The translations under genes were made by a program, and so were the position numbers. Of a DNA stretch of 64,000 nt, positions 36,701-48,330 are shown piece after piece. Source of the DNA: Peptoniphilaceae bacterium AMB_02 (lineage in GTDB: Bacteria; Bacillota; Clostridia; Tissierellales; Peptoniphilaceae); NCBI GenBank assembly GCA_036321625.1, contig CP143259.1, forward strand, positions 682,001-746,000, in the 5' to 3' direction. The notes beneath the pieces were generated by a model, which was given only the letters and a program-made list of their open reading frames with translations, did no database searches and was not told the DNA's origin. The stretch's first letter is position 1, and each line of letters begins with the position of its first letter.

Positions 36701-37380
36701 AGGTACTGGAAGTACATCTTGGACTGGCAGCTAAAAAACTGGGATGGAAGGTTGCAACACCGGTATTTGACGGTGCAAGTGACCAAAACATCATAGATAC
36801 TCTAAAAGAAGCGGGATATCCGGAAACCGGTAAGATAGCTCTGAGAGACGGTAGAACCGGTGAAGAGTTTGATAATCCTGTTACTGTTGGAATAATGTAT
36901 ATGTTAAAACTTCACCACTTAGTAGATGAGAAAATTCATGCTAGATCGACAGGTCCTTATTCACTTGTAACTCAGCAGCCTCTAGGAGGTAAAGCTCAGT
37001 TCGGTGGACAGAGATTTGGAGAGATGGAGGTGTGGGCTCTGGAGGCTTATGGAGCTTCACATACATTACAGGAAATGTTGACAGTTAAATCTGACGATAT
37101 CGTCGGTAGGGTTAAGACATACGAATCCATAGTTAAAGGTGAGTCTATACCTGAGCCGGGAGTTCCGGAATCATTCAAAGTTTTAATTAAAGAACTTCAG
37201 TCTTTAGCAATTGATGTAAAATTACTCAATGAGAATGAAGATGAGGTTAAATTAAGGGATTCTGATGACGATGTAATAGATATTACTGATTTTAGTAGTG
37301 AAGAAACCGATCAGAAGATTATTAATGATATAGAAGAAGTAGAAGATTCGGGATACGAAATAACTGAAATTGAAGATTAG
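33751..37380 (+). CDS. rpoB: DNA-directed RNA polymerase subunit beta
   Basis: The beta subunit forms one half of the polymerase cleft. The 1209-residue product is complete. The rifampicin region reads [29 protein letters not shown] (shown here only by location, near residues 490-520), with the usual Asp, His and Ser residues. The [18 protein letters not shown] and [20 protein letters not shown] motifs near residues 890 and 945 carry lysines close to the active site. The C-terminal tail is acidic. GGGGTGTG is upstream of the ATG. rpoC follows after 63 bases. Confidence 0.98.
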   Translation: MTHTAKYGYTERVSFSRIPQVLELPDLIAVQKDSYEWFLKEGLKEVFDDSSPISDYAGSMVLEFVSYYMEDKTKYTEEEAKDRDASYSSPLKAKVRLINKETEEVKEQEVFMGDFPKMTDNGTFIINGAERVIVSQLVRSPSVYFNMEIDKSGTKLFSSTVIPNRGAWIEYDSDSNGVVNVRIDRTRKLPVTTLVRALIFDSTEDIIEALGDTKELRSTLEKEISTTQEEALLEIYKKLKPGDPAALESAEPLIMNLFFDGKRYDLAKVGRYKFNNKLGLKNRISGHISNVDIVDPETGEILVESGQRIDDDIADAIEASGINTVDLLVEEDIVRVVGNHFVDINTFGLKVDLKGLGLSEKVYYPVMKEILDTCESDEEILAAIKERAKELSPRHIIRADILASVSYELNLFYGVGNTDDIDHLGNRRVRAVGELLQNQFRIGMSRMERVVRERMSTQDPDLATPQALINIRPVVAAMKEFFGSSQLSQFMDQTNPMAELTHKRRMSALGPGGLSRDRAGAEVRDVHDSHYGRICPIETPEGPNIGLITSMTTYARINDYGFIETPYRKVDKEKGVVTNQIEYLTADIEDRFITAQANEPLNDDGSFVNERVSGRGLNGENDIYPREMVDFMDVSPQQIVSVGTAMIPFLENDDATRALMGSNMQRQAVPLIKAEAPIIGTGIEHRAAKDSGAVLIAKYDGVVTEVTSDKIKIKRNEGAKEDVYKLLKFKRSNQGTTINQRPIVRVGNIVKKGDIICDGPSTDNGEIALGKNILIAFMTWEGYNYEDAMLLNEKLVIEDTLTSIHIEEHESEARETKLGSEEITRDIPNVGEEMRKDLDENGIIRIGAEVTSGDILVGKVTPKGETELSPEERLLRAIFGEKAREVRDTSLKVPHGETGIVVDVKVYTRENGDELQPGINKVVRVYVATKRKINVGDKMCGRHGNKGVVSRLLPEEDMPFLPDGTPVQIVLNPLGVPSRMNLGQVLEVHLGLAAKKLGWKVATPVFDGASDQNIIDTLKEAGYPETGKIALRDGRTGEEFDNPVTVGIMYMLKLHHLVDEKIHARSTGPYSLVTQQPLGGKAQFGGQRFGEMEVWALEAYGASHTLQEMLTVKSDDIVGRVKTYESIVKGESIPEPGVPESFKVLIKELQSLAIDVKLLNENEDEVKLRDSDDDVIDITDFSSEETDQKIINDIEEVEDSGYEITEIED

Positions 37381-37443
37381 TTATAGAGTTTAAACCGGTA
37401 TCAATACGAGGAAAATCTGGACTTTAAGAAAGGAGTGTGCTCC

Positions 37444-40400
37444 TTGTTAGAATTAAATACTTTTGATTCTATAAGAATCGGGCTGGCATCGCCTGAAAAA
37501 ATAAGAGAATGGTCTAAAGGTGAGGTTAAAAAACCTGAAACTATCAACTATAGAACCTTGAAACCTGAAAAAGAAGGTCTGTTCTGTGAAAAGATATTTG
37601 GACCTACAAAAGACTGGGAATGTAACTGCGGTAAATACAAGAGAATCAGATATAAAGGTGTTGTCTGTGAAAAATGTGGAGTTGAAGTAACCAAGGCAAA
37701 AGTAAGACGTGAGAGAATGGGGCATATTGAACTTGCCACCCCTGTTTCACATATTTGGTACTTTAAGGGAATTCCGTCCAGAATGGGACTCTTACTGGAC
37801 ATGAGCCCGAGAGCTTTGGAAAAGATACTCTATTTTGCAAGTTATGTAGTAACCGACCCGGGAGATACTGACTTATTTACAAAACAATTATTAAGTGAAT
37901 TTGAATATAACGAAGCATACGACAAATGGGGAGAATCTTTTAAGGTAGGTATGGGTGCAGAGGTAATCAAAGAACTCTTACTTGATATAGACCTTGAAAA
38001 AGAATCCGAAGAGCTAAAAGAAGCTCTTATGAATAGTACCGGACAGAAGAAAGTAAGACTGTCCAGAAGACTTGAAGTAGTTGAATCCTTCAGACAGTCA
38101 GGAAATAGACCTGAGTGGATGATTATGGACGTAATCCCTGTAATTCCACCTGATTTAAGACCTATGGTTCAGCTGGAAGGTGGTAGATTCGCAACTAGTG
38201 ACTTAAACGATCTATATAGAAGGGTTATCAATAGAAACAATCGTCTAAAGAGACTACTCGATATCGGATCGCCTGAAATAATCATTAGAAACGAAAAGAG
38301 GATGCTTCAAGAATCTGTTGACGCATTGATAGACAACGGAAGAAGAGGAAAGGCCGTTACCGGTCCCGGAAACAGAAATCTAAAGAGTCTATCCGACATG
38401 CTGAAAGGTAAAACGGGTAGATTTAGACAGAACCTACTAGGTAAGAGGGTAGATTACTCAGGTAGATCAGTAATCGTAGTAGGTCCTGAGCTTAAGTTTT
38501 ACCAATGCGGTCTTCCCAAGAAGATGGCCATGGAACTCTTCAAGCCTTTTGTAATGAATCAATTGGTTGAAGATGAGATAGCTCCAAATATTAAATCTGC
38601 CAAGAAGATGGTTGAGAGATCTAGTCCTAAGGTATGGGATATTCTTGAAAAAGTAATAAAAGACCATCCGGTCTTATTAAACCGTGCGCCGACTCTTCAT
38701 AGATTGGGTATTCAAGCATTTGAACCTGTACTAGTTGAAGGTAAGGCAATTAAGCTTCATCCACTAGCATGTACTGCTTACAACGCAGACTTTGACGGGG
38801 ACCAGATGGCTGTTCACTTACCGCTATCTACCGAAGCTCAAGCTGAAGCAAGACTACTGATGATGTCTACTAATAATATCCTTGCTCCTAAAGACGGAAA
38901 GCCAATTGCTACTCCTTCTCAGGACATGGTATTGGGAGCCTTCTATTTGACAACTCAAAAAGACGGTGCTCTTGGAACAGGCAAGGTGTTTAACGATTTT
39001 AACGAGATGTACAAAGCTCATTACGACAAAAAAGTTTCACTTCATGCAACTGTAAAGGTCAGAGTAAAGCATGGTAGTGACGATAAAGGTGAGCTTGTTG
39101 AGTCTACAGTAGGAAGATTCATTTTCAATGAGGGTATTCCTCAAGATCTTGGATTCATCAATAGAGATAAAGATAAATATGCACTTGAGATAAATAAACA
39201 GGTTAACAAAAAAGCTCTTGGAGAAATTGTAGATAAGTGCTTTAGAAAACATGGTAATATCATAACTGCTAAGGTACTCGACTATATTAAGAGTATGGGA
39301 TACAAGTACTCCACAATCGGAGCATTGTCAATATCCATGAGTGATGTTACTGTGCCTGAGGACAAATTCAGTATTCTCGATAAAGCCGATGTAGAAGTTA
39401 GAAAGTACGAGAATATGCTTAAGAGAGGTTTGGTTCTAGAAGACGAAAGATACGAAAGAGTTATTGAAATCTGGGAAAGAGCTACAGATGAAGTAACAGA
39501 AACACTTCTTTCAAATCTCGATCCCGACAATAATATTGCAATCATGGCTAACTCCGGTGCGAGGGGTTCCGAAAAGCAGATAAGACAGCTTGCCGGAATG
39601 CGTGGACTTATGTCATCAGCAGCCGGAAAAACCATAGAGGTTCCAATAAAGGCTAACTTTAGAGAGGGACTTTCAGTACAAGAGTTCTTTATCTCAACTC
39701 ACGGTTCGAGAAAGGGACTTTCAGATACAGCGCTAAGAACAGCAGACTCCGGTTATTTGACCAGGAGACTTGTAGATGTATCGCAAGATGTTATTGTAAG
39801 AATAGATGATTGTGGTACAAATAAATATATATTGGCTAAAGATATCCTTGAGGGAGAAGAAGATGTAATAGTTGATTCTTCTATTATTGGAAAGATTCTC
39901 TATGCCGATGTAAAAGATGGTAATAAAACGCTGTTTACAAAGAATCAAGCTATCACTGAACAGATGGTTTCAGAGCTGGAAGAAAAAGAAATTCCAACCA
40001 TTAAAATATGGGGAGTTTCTGATACATTGAAGCAGCAAATAATCGGAAGATATGCTTTTGAGGATATTTTAAATCCCGATACCGGTGAGATTATCGTCTA
40101 TAAGAACGGTATGATTACCGAGCAAATCGCTGATTTAATAGAAGAGAAGAAAATTTACGAAGTTAAGATAAGATCTGTTCTGGGCTGTAAGGCTACTCAT
40201 GGCGTTTGTGCAAAGTGTTATGGTAGAAATCTTGCAACCGGAAATCCTGTAAATATCGGTGAGTCGGTTGGTATTATTGCTGCTCAGTCAATAGGTGAGC
40301 CGGGTACACAGCTTACGATGAGAACTTTCCACTCCGGTGGTATTGCCGGAACTGGAATAACTCAAGGTCTTCCAAGGGTTGAAGAGCTTTTCGAGGCTAG

Positions 40401-41178
40401 AAAACCTAAGGGTCTTGCCTTTATATCTGAAAATGAAGGAACAGTTAAATTAATCGATAATAAGAAGAGAATCGATATTGCTGTAACTTCCGATGACGGA
40501 ACTGAGAAAGTTTATGCTATACCATATGGTTCCAGAATAAAGGTTAAAGATGGAGATCAAATTAAAGCAGGAGATATTTTGACTGAAGGTTCTGTAAATC
40601 CACATGATATCTTAAAGATAAAAGGAGTTCAAGGCGTTCAGGACTATATAATGAGAGAAGTTCTTAATGTATATAGGCTTCAAGGTGTTGATATAGACTA
40701 TAAACATATCGAAGTTATCATCAAGCAAATGCTGGGCAAGGTAAAAATACATGATGCAGGTGATTCATACTTCTTACCTGGATCTCTTGTAAATCTAAGA
40801 GAGTTTGAAGATATAAATGAAAAACTTGAAGAAGAGGGCAAGGTTCCGGCTGAAGGTGAAAGAACACTATTAGGTATAACCAAGGCTTCACTAGCAACAG
40901 ATTCGTTCTTGTCTGCGGCATCTTTCCAGGAAACTACGAGAGTGCTTACAGATGCGTCTATTAAAGGTAAAGAAGATTATCTACTTGGATTGAAAGAAAA
41001 TGTTATAATCGGTAAGCTAATTCCTGCAGGAACAGGTATGAAGCGATATGAGAATATCAAGATCGATTATGAAGGAATGCGCGATGAAGATGCTACCGAG
41101 GCAGTCATGGATGAGCCTACTGCCGAAGCAACTGATGATATCGTAGGAAGCATAGATGAAGAAGATTCCGAGGAATAA
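37444..41178 (+). CDS. rpoC: DNA-directed RNA polymerase subunit beta'
   Basis: The beta' subunit carries the catalytic magnesium site. The product of 1244 residues has the N-terminal zinc ribbon (CNCGKYKR and CEKCGVE near residue 60), the NADFDGDQM catalytic motif near 445 and the second zinc site [13 protein letters not shown] near 915. The C-terminus is acidic. I chose TTG at 37444 ([14 protein letters not shown] follows, as in other beta' proteins) because AAAGGAG at 37428-37434 is properly spaced; a GTG at 37435 overlaps that site. A 12-bp inverted repeat follows the gene. Confidence 0.97.
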   Translation: MLELNTFDSIRIGLASPEKIREWSKGEVKKPETINYRTLKPEKEGLFCEKIFGPTKDWECNCGKYKRIRYKGVVCEKCGVEVTKAKVRRERMGHIELATPVSHIWYFKGIPSRMGLLLDMSPRALEKILYFASYVVTDPGDTDLFTKQLLSEFEYNEAYDKWGESFKVGMGAEVIKELLLDIDLEKESEELKEALMNSTGQKKVRLSRRLEVVESFRQSGNRPEWMIMDVIPVIPPDLRPMVQLEGGRFATSDLNDLYRRVINRNNRLKRLLDIGSPEIIIRNEKRMLQESVDALIDNGRRGKAVTGPGNRNLKSLSDMLKGKTGRFRQNLLGKRVDYSGRSVIVVGPELKFYQCGLPKKMAMELFKPFVMNQLVEDEIAPNIKSAKKMVERSSPKVWDILEKVIKDHPVLLNRAPTLHRLGIQAFEPVLVEGKAIKLHPLACTAYNADFDGDQMAVHLPLSTEAQAEARLLMMSTNNILAPKDGKPIATPSQDMVLGAFYLTTQKDGALGTGKVFNDFNEMYKAHYDKKVSLHATVKVRVKHGSDDKGELVESTVGRFIFNEGIPQDLGFINRDKDKYALEINKQVNKKALGEIVDKCFRKHGNIITAKVLDYIKSMGYKYSTIGALSISMSDVTVPEDKFSILDKADVEVRKYENMLKRGLVLEDERYERVIEIWERATDEVTETLLSNLDPDNNIAIMANSGARGSEKQIRQLAGMRGLMSSAAGKTIEVPIKANFREGLSVQEFFISTHGSRKGLSDTALRTADSGYLTRRLVDVSQDVIVRIDDCGTNKYILAKDILEGEEDVIVDSSIIGKILYADVKDGNKTLFTKNQAITEQMVSELEEKEIPTIKIWGVSDTLKQQIIGRYAFEDILNPDTGEIIVYKNGMITEQIADLIEEKKIYEVKIRSVLGCKATHGVCAKCYGRNLATGNPVNIGESVGIIAAQSIGEPGTQLTMRTFHSGGIAGTGITQGLPRVEELFEARKPKGLAFISENEGTVKLIDNKKRIDIAVTSDDGTEKVYAIPYGSRIKVKDGDQIKAGDILTEGSVNPHDILKIKGVQGVQDYIMREVLNVYRLQGVDIDYKHIEVIIKQMLGKVKIHDAGDSYFLPGSLVNLREFEDINEKLEEEGKVPAEGERTLLGITKASLATDSFLSAASFQETTRVLTDASIKGKEDYLLGLKENVIIGKLIPAGTGMKRYENIKIDYEGMRDEDATEAVMDEPTAEATDDIVGSIDEEDSEE

Positions 41179-41206
41179 AAGAGGAATTGATTTGTTATAG
41201 AGATTA

Positions 41207-41235
41207 TTTTAGGGCGAGGTTTACTCGCCCTAAAA
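41207..41235 (+). terminator. Terminator-like hairpin after rpoC
   Basis: TTTTAGGGCGAG and CTCGCCCTAAAA pair perfectly over 12 bp around GTTTA. There is no long T-run after it, so efficiency is uncertain. Confidence 0.7.
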
Positions 41236-41330
41236 TTGGTATATAAATCGCAATTTTATCAGTAAGAAATGATCGAATAATAACTGTATTAAAAATTACA
41301 AATATTTTATAGAATTTACGCAAATATTGT

Positions 41331-41359
41331 TTGACATTGTAATATCTGAGTGATAGAAT
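41331..41359 (+). promoter_or_regulatory. Promoter of the str operon
   Basis: TTGACA (41331-41336) and TAGAAT (41354-41359) are spaced by 17 bases. A leader hairpin follows (CACATAA...TTATGTG near 41412-41438). Confidence 0.75.
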
Positions 41360-41475
41360 GTATAAGGATTATTTCTAATAATCTGAATCTATTAATTAAT
41401 TGAGGCTATTAGCACATAATCGTCCTTTTCGGTTATGTGATTAATATATTTATTAAAAATACAGGAGGTGAACTA

Positions 41476-41886
41476 ATGCCAACAATTAACCAGTTGATCA
41501 GACAGGGAAGAACCAAGATTAAACAAAAATCCAAGTCTCCGGCTCTAAGCTACAACTTCAACACTCTTAAGAGAAAAACAGTTGTTAACGAATCTCCACA
41601 AAAAAGAGGAGTATGTACTTCTGTAAGAACTGTAACTCCTAAGAAACCTAACTCAGCTCTTAGAAAGATTGCAAGGGTTAGACTTACAAACCAAATGGAA
41701 GTTAATGCTTACATTCCGGGTATAGGACATAATCTTCAGGAACACTCCGTTGTTCTAATTAGAGGTGGAAGAGTTAAAGACCTTCCAGGGGTTAGATACC
41801 ACATTGTTAGAGGTGCACTTGATACCTCTGGGGTTACTGACCGTAAACAAGCAAGATCAAAATACGGTGCAAAAAAACCAAAATAA
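41476..41886 (+). CDS. rpsL: 30S ribosomal protein S12
   Basis: S12 sits at the decoding centre. The 136-residue product starts [12 protein letters not shown], as in the family, with AGGAGGTG 9 bases upstream; an in-frame ATG at 41437 would add 13 unrelated residues and is rejected. The streptomycin-related loops [11 protein letters not shown] (Lys near 56) and [13 protein letters not shown] (Lys near 101) look wild type. It is the first gene of rpsL-rpsG-fusA-tuf. Confidence 0.97.
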   Translation: MPTINQLIRQGRTKIKQKSKSPALSYNFNTLKRKTVVNESPQKRGVCTSVRTVTPKKPNSALRKIARVRLTNQMEVNAYIPGIGHNLQEHSVVLIRGGRVKDLPGVRYHIVRGALDTSGVTDRKQARSKYGAKKPK

Positions 41887-41923
41887 TCTAAATCAGGCGT
41901 TAGTGTGGATTGTTTTTTAATAA

Positions 41924-42472
<549 letters not shown>

Positions 42473-42497
42473 TTATTAAATAGGAGGAGTTAATACC

Positions 42498-44570
42498 GTG
42501 CCAAGAGAATATTCGTTAGCCAACACTAGAAATATCGGTATAATGGCGCACATAGATGCCGGTAAGACCACCACATCCGAAAGAATCCTTTACTACACAG
42601 GAAAGATCCATAAGATGGGAGACACTCATGAGGGTGCCGCTCAAATGGACTGGATGCAACAAGAGCAGGAAAGAGGTATCACAATTACTTCTGCCGCTAC
42701 TACTTGTATTTGGAACGGGCACAGAATCAATATCATTGATACACCTGGTCACGTTGACTTTACTGTAGAAGTAGAGAGATCGCTTAGAGTATTAGATGGT
42801 TCTGTAGCACTTTTTGACGCAAAGAGTGGAGTTGAGCCACAATCCGAAACTGTTTGGAGACAAGCAGACAAATATGGAGTACCAAGGATTTGCTTCATTA
42901 ATAAAATGGATGCAACAGGAGCTAACTATTTTGACTCAATAGAGACAATTAGAGACAAGCTTCGTGCAAATGCAATTCCTATAGAGCTTCCTATCGGAGC
43001 TGAAGATAAGTTTATCGGTGTTGTTAGTCTAATCACGATGAAAGCAACTATCTACAAAAATGACTTGGGAACAGATATTGAAGTAACTGATATCCCTGAA
43101 GATCTTGTAGACTTAGCTGAAGAATATAGAGCAAAACTGCTAGACAATATAGCAGAATATGATGAAGAAGTAATGGAAAAATATCTTGAAGGAGAAGAGC
43201 TTACAGAAGAGGAAATCATCAGGGCAATTAGAAAAGCAACTATAAGCCTTGCTGTAAACCCGGTTCTATGTGGATCTGCATATAAGAACAAAGGTGTTCA
43301 GCCTCTACTGGATGCAATAATCGACTTCATGCCTTCACCACTTGACGTACCTTCTATAAAAGGGATAGATCCAAGTACTGAAGAAGAAAAAGAAAGAGTA
43401 GCTTCAGATGAAGAACCTTTCTCAGCATTGGCATTTAAGATTGTTACCGACCCATATGTAGGTAAACTTGCATACTTCAGAGTTTATTCCGGAACAATGG
43501 AATCAGGAAGCTATGTTATGAACACTACTAAGGGTAAGAGAGAGAGACTTGGTAGAATTCTTATGATGCATGCGAATAAGAGAGAAGAAATCGACAAGGT
43601 TTATGCAGGAGACATCTGTGCTGCAGTAGGCCTTAAAGATACAGGAACAGGAGATACATTATCTGCAATGGATAGCCCAATCATCCTTGAGAAAATGGAA
43701 TTCCCTGAGCCGGTAATCTCTGTTGCAATCGAGCCTAAGACTAAAGCGTCTCAAGAAAAAATGAGTATTGCATTAGCTAAGCTTGCTGAAGAAGATCCTA
43801 CTTTTAAAACATATACAAATGAAGAAACAGGTCAAACAATTATCGCAGGAATGGGTGAGCTTCACCTTGAGATAATCGTAGACAGACTTCTAAGAGAGTT
43901 TAAAGTAGAGGCCAATGTAGGTAACCCACAAGTTTCTTACAGAGAGTCTATTTCAAAACCTGCAGAAGCAGATGGAAAATACGTTAGACAGTCAGGTGGA
44001 CGTGGACAATACGGACACTGTAAACTTAGAATTGAACCTAATGAACCTGGTAAAGGATTTGAATTCACCAACAGTATCGTTGGAGGAGCAATCCCTAAAG
44101 AATACATCAACTCAGTTAAAGAGGGTATTGAAGAAGCTGTTAACAGCGGACCTCTTGGAGGATACCCAATTCTTGATATCAAAGTTGATCTATACGACGG
44201 TTCATACCACGATGTCGACTCTAGTGAGATGGCATTTAAGATAGCAGGTTCAATGGGTCTTAAAGAAGCTGTTCTTAAAGCAGCACCTGTTCTATTAGAA
44301 CCATATGTTTCTGTAGAAATTTCAACTCCGGACGAATATCTAGGAGATGTTATGGGTGACGTATCCTCAAGAAGAGGGGATATAAAAGGTATGAATCCTA
44401 AAGACGGATTCCATATACTTGATGCATTCATTCCACTTTCAGAAATGTTCGGATATGCTACTGACCTTAGATCAAATACTCAAGGTAGAGCAACTTACTC
44501 AATGCAATTTGACCACTATGACAAAGTACCACAAAGTATAGCGGACAAAGTATTGGGAGATAAAGAATAA
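42498..44570 (+). CDS. fusA: Elongation factor G
   Basis: EF-G drives ribosomal translocation using GTP. The 690-residue product has the G1 loop AHIDAGKTT near residue 18, the switch region with [22 protein letters not shown], and domains II-V with the GGRGQYGH and [13 protein letters not shown] stretches. It starts at GTG 42498, with AGGAGG upstream. It is the third gene of the str operon. The length is normal for the bacterial housekeeping form. Confidence 0.98.
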   Translation: MPREYSLANTRNIGIMAHIDAGKTTTSERILYYTGKIHKMGDTHEGAAQMDWMQQEQERGITITSAATTCIWNGHRINIIDTPGHVDFTVEVERSLRVLDGSVALFDAKSGVEPQSETVWRQADKYGVPRICFINKMDATGANYFDSIETIRDKLRANAIPIELPIGAEDKFIGVVSLITMKATIYKNDLGTDIEVTDIPEDLVDLAEEYRAKLLDNIAEYDEEVMEKYLEGEELTEEEIIRAIRKATISLAVNPVLCGSAYKNKGVQPLLDAIIDFMPSPLDVPSIKGIDPSTEEEKERVASDEEPFSALAFKIVTDPYVGKLAYFRVYSGTMESGSYVMNTTKGKRERLGRILMMHANKREEIDKVYAGDICAAVGLKDTGTGDTLSAMDSPIILEKMEFPEPVISVAIEPKTKASQEKMSIALAKLAEEDPTFKTYTNEETGQTIIAGMGELHLEIIVDRLLREFKVEANVGNPQVSYRESISKPAEADGKYVRQSGGRGQYGHCKLRIEPNEPGKGFEFTNSIVGGAIPKEYINSVKEGIEEAVNSGPLGGYPILDIKVDLYDGSYHDVDSSEMAFKIAGSMGLKEAVLKAAPVLLEPYVSVEISTPDEYLGDVMGDVSSRRGDIKGMNPKDGFHILDAFIPLSEMFGYATDLRSNTQGRATYSMQFDHYDKVPQSIADKVLGDKE

Positions 44571-44634
44571 GATTTAATACCATTAATAAAATCATAGTCC
44601 CAATTAGGTGACTTAAATAATAAAGAGCTACCAA

Positions 44635-45842
44635 TAGGAGGAGAATAATGGCTAAAGAAAAATTTGAAAGAACCAAACCGCATGTCAATATAGGAACAAT
44701 AGGACACGTAGACCACGGTAAAACTACATTGACAGCAGCTATAACTTATGTACTAAGCAAGAGATTCGGAACAGGTGAATTTATCGACTATGCACACATA
44801 GACAAAGCACCTGAAGAGAGAGAAAGAGGAATCACAATCTCAACATCTCACGTAGAGTATGAAACAGACAAAAGACACTACGCACACGTAGACTGTCCAG
44901 GTCACGCCGACTACGTTAAGAACATGATTACCGGAGCAGCACAAATGGACGGAGCAATCCTAGTAGTAAGTGCAGCAGACGGACCAATGCCTCAAACAAG
45001 AGAGCATATTCTATTAGCAAGACAAGTAGGTGTACCAAAGATAGTTGTTTTCTTAAACAAAGAAGACCAAGTAGACGATGCAGAACTAATCGAATTAGTT
45101 GACATGGAAGTAAGAGATCTACTATCAGAATATGACTTTGATGGAGACAATACACCAATCGTAGTAGGATCAGCATTAAAAGCATTAGAAGATCCAGACG
45201 GAGAGTGGGGAGACAAGATAGTAAAACTAATGGAAGAGGTAGACGAGTATATACCACAACCAGAAAGAGATACAGACAAACCATTCTTAATGCCTGTAGA
45301 AGACGTATTCTCAATCACAGGAAGAGGAACAGTAGCAACAGGAAGAGTAGACAGAGGAACAATCAAAGTTGGAGATACAGTAGAAATCGTAGGATTAACT
45401 GAAGAGTCAAGACAAGTAGTAGTAACAGGAGTAGAAATGTTCAGAAAACTACTTGATCAAGCGGAAGCAGGAGACAACGTAGGACTACTATTAAGAGGTG
45501 TACAAAGAAGCGAAATCGAAAGAGGCCAAGTATTAGCTAAACCAGGCTCAATCAAACCTCATACAAAATTCGAATCAGAAGTATACGTATTAACCAAAGA
45601 TGAGGGTGGAAGACATACACCATTCTTCTCAGGCTACAGACCACAATTCTACTTCACAACAACAGACGTAACCGGAGACATCCAGTTAGCAGAAGGCGTA
45701 GAAATGGTAGTACCTGGAGACAACGCAAAGTTCACAATAACACTAATCACACCAATCGCGATTGAAGAAGGACAAAAGTTCTCAATCAGAGAAGGTGGAA
45801 GAACAGTTGGAGCCGGAGTTGTAACTAAGGTTATCGAATAAT
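44635..45842 (+). repeat. tuf direct repeat, copy 2
   Basis: This 1208-base stretch repeats 21587-22794 in the same orientation, with one difference noted by eye at 45013. Confidence 0.9.
44648..45841 (+). CDS. tuf: Elongation factor Tu, copy 2 (str operon)
   Basis: This is the canonical str-operon EF-Tu gene. The 397-residue protein is identical to the product at 21600. It lies 77 bases after fusA and has the same AGGAGGAG ribosome binding site as copy 1, so initiation as well as coding sequence is kept the same. A strong terminator at 45861-45895 ends the operon. With both genes intact, the cell presumably draws EF-Tu from two separately regulated sources. Confidence 0.98.
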   Translation: MAKEKFERTKPHVNIGTIGHVDHGKTTLTAAITYVLSKRFGTGEFIDYAHIDKAPEERERGITISTSHVEYETDKRHYAHVDCPGHADYVKNMITGAAQMDGAILVVSAADGPMPQTREHILLARQVGVPKIVVFLNKEDQVDDAELIELVDMEVRDLLSEYDFDGDNTPIVVGSALKALEDPDGEWGDKIVKLMEEVDEYIPQPERDTDKPFLMPVEDVFSITGRGTVATGRVDRGTIKVGDTVEIVGLTEESRQVVVTGVEMFRKLLDQAEAGDNVGLLLRGVQRSEIERGQVLAKPGSIKPHTKFESEVYVLTKDEGGRHTPFFSGYRPQFYFTTTDVTGDIQLAEGVEMVVPGDNAKFTITLITPIAIEEGQKFSIREGGRTVGAGVVTKVIE

Positions 45843-45860
45843 TAGTTAAAACTTTTAATT

Positions 45861-45895
45861 ACCTCGCTTATGATATTCATAAGCGAGGTTTTTTT
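45861..45895 (+). terminator. Rho-independent terminator after the str operon
   Basis: ACCTCGCTTATGA and TCATAAGCGAGGT form a perfect 13-bp stem with a 3-base loop, followed by a T-run. Confidence 0.95.
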
Positions 45896-45942
45896 GCGCT
45901 TTTTTATCCTAAAAAAATAATGACATAAAACGAAGAAATCAT

Positions 45943-45971
45943 TTGACACTTTAAAGTAAATGTGTTATTGT
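45943..45971 (+). promoter_or_regulatory. Promoter of the T-box-trpB unit
   Basis: TTGACA (45943-45948) and TATTGT (45966-45971) are spaced by 17 bases and lie just before the T-box leader. Confidence 0.7.
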
Positions 45972-45984
45972 ATATTGAAAGTTA

Positions 45985-46258
45985 AATACTGTCATTGAAA
46001 CCGTTGCGGTGGAGATAAAAATATATGTGCACGTACAGAGAGTAAGCGTTGGTGAGAGCTTGCCGAACGCAGTATATTAAATGGACCACCAAGGGCGCAG
46101 TCAAAGGGGAGACCTGAGTATTCTGCGACGTTACAGTTGCGTTAAACTGAGGGATATGTTAGTATCCTGCATGAGGCAGAAGTTGTTTTCTGCAAAACAA
46201 GGTGGCACCACGGTTAGATATTAATCCGTTCTTGAGTTTATTCAAGGACGGTTTTTTT
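45985..46258 (+). promoter_or_regulatory. T-box leader with Trp specifier (TGG)
   Basis: The T-box sequence GGTGGCACCACGG at 46201-46213 is followed by a terminator at 46226-46258. Stem I shows GAGAGTAAGCG and the AGAG/GAGAG features; GGTGG near 46011 can pair with CCACC near 46086. The specifier is TGG at 46082-46084, in the AAATGGACC context typical of specifier loops. Uncharged tRNA-Trp should therefore switch on the trpB-like gene. Confidence 0.9.
46226..46258 (+). terminator. T-box regulated terminator
   Basis: CCGTTCTTGA and TTCAAGGACGG pair around a short loop and are followed by seven T. The alternative antiterminator uses the T-box sequence just upstream. Confidence 0.9.
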
Positions 46259-46314
46259 ATTTAATGTGAGAGGTTAAGATGAGGGTTTAACTAAAACTAA
46301 CTGGAGGTAAGAAA

Positions 46315-47670
46315 ATGAAAAAAGTACCGTATAAGATTTATTTAAGTGAAGAGGAGATGCCAAAGGTATGGTATAATCTCCAAGCGGATTTAGCTGACCG
46401 CTTAACCCCGTTTATTAACCCTGCCAATGGAAAGCCCTGTACAAAAGAAGAATTAATGCAGGTATTCTGTGAAGAATTGGTAGATCAAGAGATGAATAAT
46501 AAAGATGCATTTATTGAAATCCCGGAAGATGTTAGAAATTATTATTTAATGTATCGTCCATCTCCACTAGTGAGAGCATATTCACTTGAAAAAGCACTTG
46601 GAACACCTGCCAATATATACTTTAAATTCGAAGGAATGAATACAAGCGGTTCTCATAAGTTGAACTCAGCAGCTGCCCAGGTTTATTATGCCAAGAAACA
46701 AGGCATTACCAAAGTCACAACAGAGACAGGAGCTGGTCAATGGGGAACGGCACTTGCAATGGCTGCAGCACATTTTGAAGTGGACTTATCTGTATACATG
46801 GTTAAGATATCAGCAGAACAAAAACCTTACAGAAAAACTATAATGGAAACATATGGTGCAAATGTAATACCGTCACCATCAAATACCACTGAAATTGGAA
46901 AACAAATACTTAGTGAACATCCGAATACGGGAGGTTCGCTTGGATGTGCCATATCGGAAGCGCTGGAAGTTGCGGCAAACACTGAAAACTGTAGGTATGT
47001 CCTTGGAAGTGTTTTAAATCATGTACTTTTACACCAATCGATTATAGGAATGGAGACAAAAATAGCACTTGAAAAATACGGAATTAGACCGGATATTATG
47101 ATCGGATGCGCTGGAGGAGGCTCCAATTTAGGTGGATTTATCGCTCCATACATGGGTGAATATCTAAATGGCAGAAAAGATATTAGATTTATCGCCGTCG
47201 AACCGACTTCTTGTCCCTCTCTAACCAGAGGTAAATTCACCCTTGACTTTGGAGACACCGGTAAAACAACTCCACTTATTAAAATGTATACCTTGGGCAA
47301 TGGATTCATACCGTCACCTAACCATTCAGGAGGACTTAGATATCATGGAATGAGTCCTATAATTTCGGAACTTAAACATGGAGGAGAAATAGAAGCAAGA
47401 GCATACGGACAAACTGAAATATTCGATGCAGCAGTATTTTTCTCTAAACATGAAGGAATTCTACCAGCCCCAGAATCTGCCCACGCCATTAAAGCAGCAA
47501 TAGATGAAGCGCTACTATGCAAAGAAACCAAAGAAGAAAAAAACATAGTATTCGCCCTAACCGGAACAGGTACCTTCGACTTGGCTGCCTACAGCGCCTA
47601 CCACGCCGGAAACCTAACCGACCATATCCCGACCGACGAAGAACTGGAAAGAGGATTCGCAACAATCTAA
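46315..47670 (+). CDS. trpB: TrpB2-type tryptophan synthase beta chain
   Basis: The enzyme condenses indole with serine using PLP. The 451-residue product is longer than standard TrpB and has the TrpB2-type N-terminus (KKVPYKIYLSEEEMPKVWYN). The PLP lysine is in GSHKLNSA near residue 121, the catalytic glutamate is in TETGAGQWG, and the phosphate loop is GCAGGGSNLGG. No trpA or other trp gene is adjacent, so it may salvage indole from outside or from other bacteria. TGGAGGT precedes the ATG. The T-box upstream ties it to tRNA-Trp charging, and a terminator closes it. Confidence 0.93.
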   Translation: MKKVPYKIYLSEEEMPKVWYNLQADLADRLTPFINPANGKPCTKEELMQVFCEELVDQEMNNKDAFIEIPEDVRNYYLMYRPSPLVRAYSLEKALGTPANIYFKFEGMNTSGSHKLNSAAAQVYYAKKQGITKVTTETGAGQWGTALAMAAAHFEVDLSVYMVKISAEQKPYRKTIMETYGANVIPSPSNTTEIGKQILSEHPNTGGSLGCAISEALEVAANTENCRYVLGSVLNHVLLHQSIIGMETKIALEKYGIRPDIMIGCAGGGSNLGGFIAPYMGEYLNGRKDIRFIAVEPTSCPSLTRGKFTLDFGDTGKTTPLIKMYTLGNGFIPSPNHSGGLRYHGMSPIISELKHGGEIEARAYGQTEIFDAAVFFSKHEGILPAPESAHAIKAAIDEALLCKETKEEKNIVFALTGTGTFDLAAYSAYHAGNLTDHIPTDEELERGFATI

Positions 47671-47702
47671 GATATCCAAGATAAATTAAACAATCTAAAA
47701 AT

Positions 47703-47745
47703 AAAGTTGTATCAGATTACTCAAAATCTGATACAACTTTTTTAA
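47703..47745 (+). terminator. Rho-independent terminator after trpB
   Basis: AAGTTGTATCAGATT and AATCTGATACAACTT pair perfectly over 15 bp and are followed by TTTTT. Confidence 0.92.
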
Positions 47746-47780
47746 TCCTCGACTAATTCCTAAATACTTAATATAATAAA

Positions 47781-47970
47781 CGGGGTCAGGCTACACAAAT
47801 TTACTTTTATGAATAATATACTGAATGAAAGAATAATTATCAACACACTCAACACCAGGAATAAAAATATTAAAGGTAGCACGAAGTATGAAAATGCCAA
47901 GATATAATGAATATATATAAGTAAAAAGCAACATAATGAAGCCTGACGACGTTTAATATACTAAACTTCG
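47781..47970. repeat. Possible MITE-like or mobile-element remnant
   Basis: GTCAGGCT (47785-47792) recurs inverted as AGCCTGAC (47940-47947), about 150 bases apart. The right side continues into a small palindrome (GTTTA...TAAAC). There is no coding capacity, apart from a 10-codon stub starting ATGAAAATGCCAAGA. The arrangement resembles a non-autonomous element, but family and ends are not certain. Confidence 0.35.
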
Positions 47971-48064
47971 GCGGAGAGTGTTTTTAGGGAGGGAAAGGGG
48001 GTGTAGGAGATGTTAAGATTTTGTAATAATTCTTTTTGTGTTTTCAATTTTTTACAGAAAAAAC

Positions 48065-48093
48065 TTGCATAGGATGTGCTTATGTTGTATTAT
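48065..48093 (+). promoter_or_regulatory. Promoter of the S10-spc-alpha operon
   Basis: TTGCAT (48065-48070) and TATTAT (48088-48093) are spaced by 17 bases. Transcription would start near 48100, at the beginning of the structured leader. Confidence 0.7.
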
Positions 48094-48097
48094 ATAT

Positions 48098-48315
48098 GGG
48101 TGCCCAAGATAGAAAGGCGATGAAGCAAGAGGTTGCTTGGCAAAGAAAACTTGATAGTTTCAATAATTCAAGGGCTTAAACCAGGGTAATTTTTGCGGAG
48201 TATGTTCGAATTAAATTCGGGCGAGGGAATCACCAAATGACGAAAGTCATTTTTTTAAAGGCTCGGTTTGGCACACCCGGGCGAGTGTATCGGTGGAAGC
48301 CTCGAAAATATCAGG
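48098..48315 (+). promoter_or_regulatory. Structured leader of rpsJ
   Basis: The leader of about 230 bases starts with GGGTGCCCAA (48098-48107), which can pair with TTGGCACACCC at 48268-48278. Between lie the hairpin AAGCAA-GAGG-TTGCTT, a CGAAT-TAA-ATTCG hairpin and an intrinsic terminator (48235-48256). This suggests attenuation by a ribosomal protein, such as L4 in other bacteria. The regulator is not shown by the sequence. Confidence 0.6.
48235..48256 (+). terminator. Internal terminator in the rpsJ leader
   Basis: AAATGAC and GTCATTT pair around GAAA and are followed by TTTT. Its place inside the leader, before the first gene, implies regulated readthrough. Confidence 0.75.
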
Positions 48316-48330
48316 AGGTAGAAAGTAGTA

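Noticed and set aside
41437-41475. Upstream extension of rpsL by 13 codons
   Set aside because: The family start MPTINQL and the ribosome binding site AGGAGGTG fit the ATG at 41476; the extension overlaps the leader hairpin.
47907-47939. Short ORF starting ATGAAAATGCCAAGA as the start of a transposase
   Set aside because: It has only ten codons before a stop and no downstream coding sequence; at most it is a remnant.
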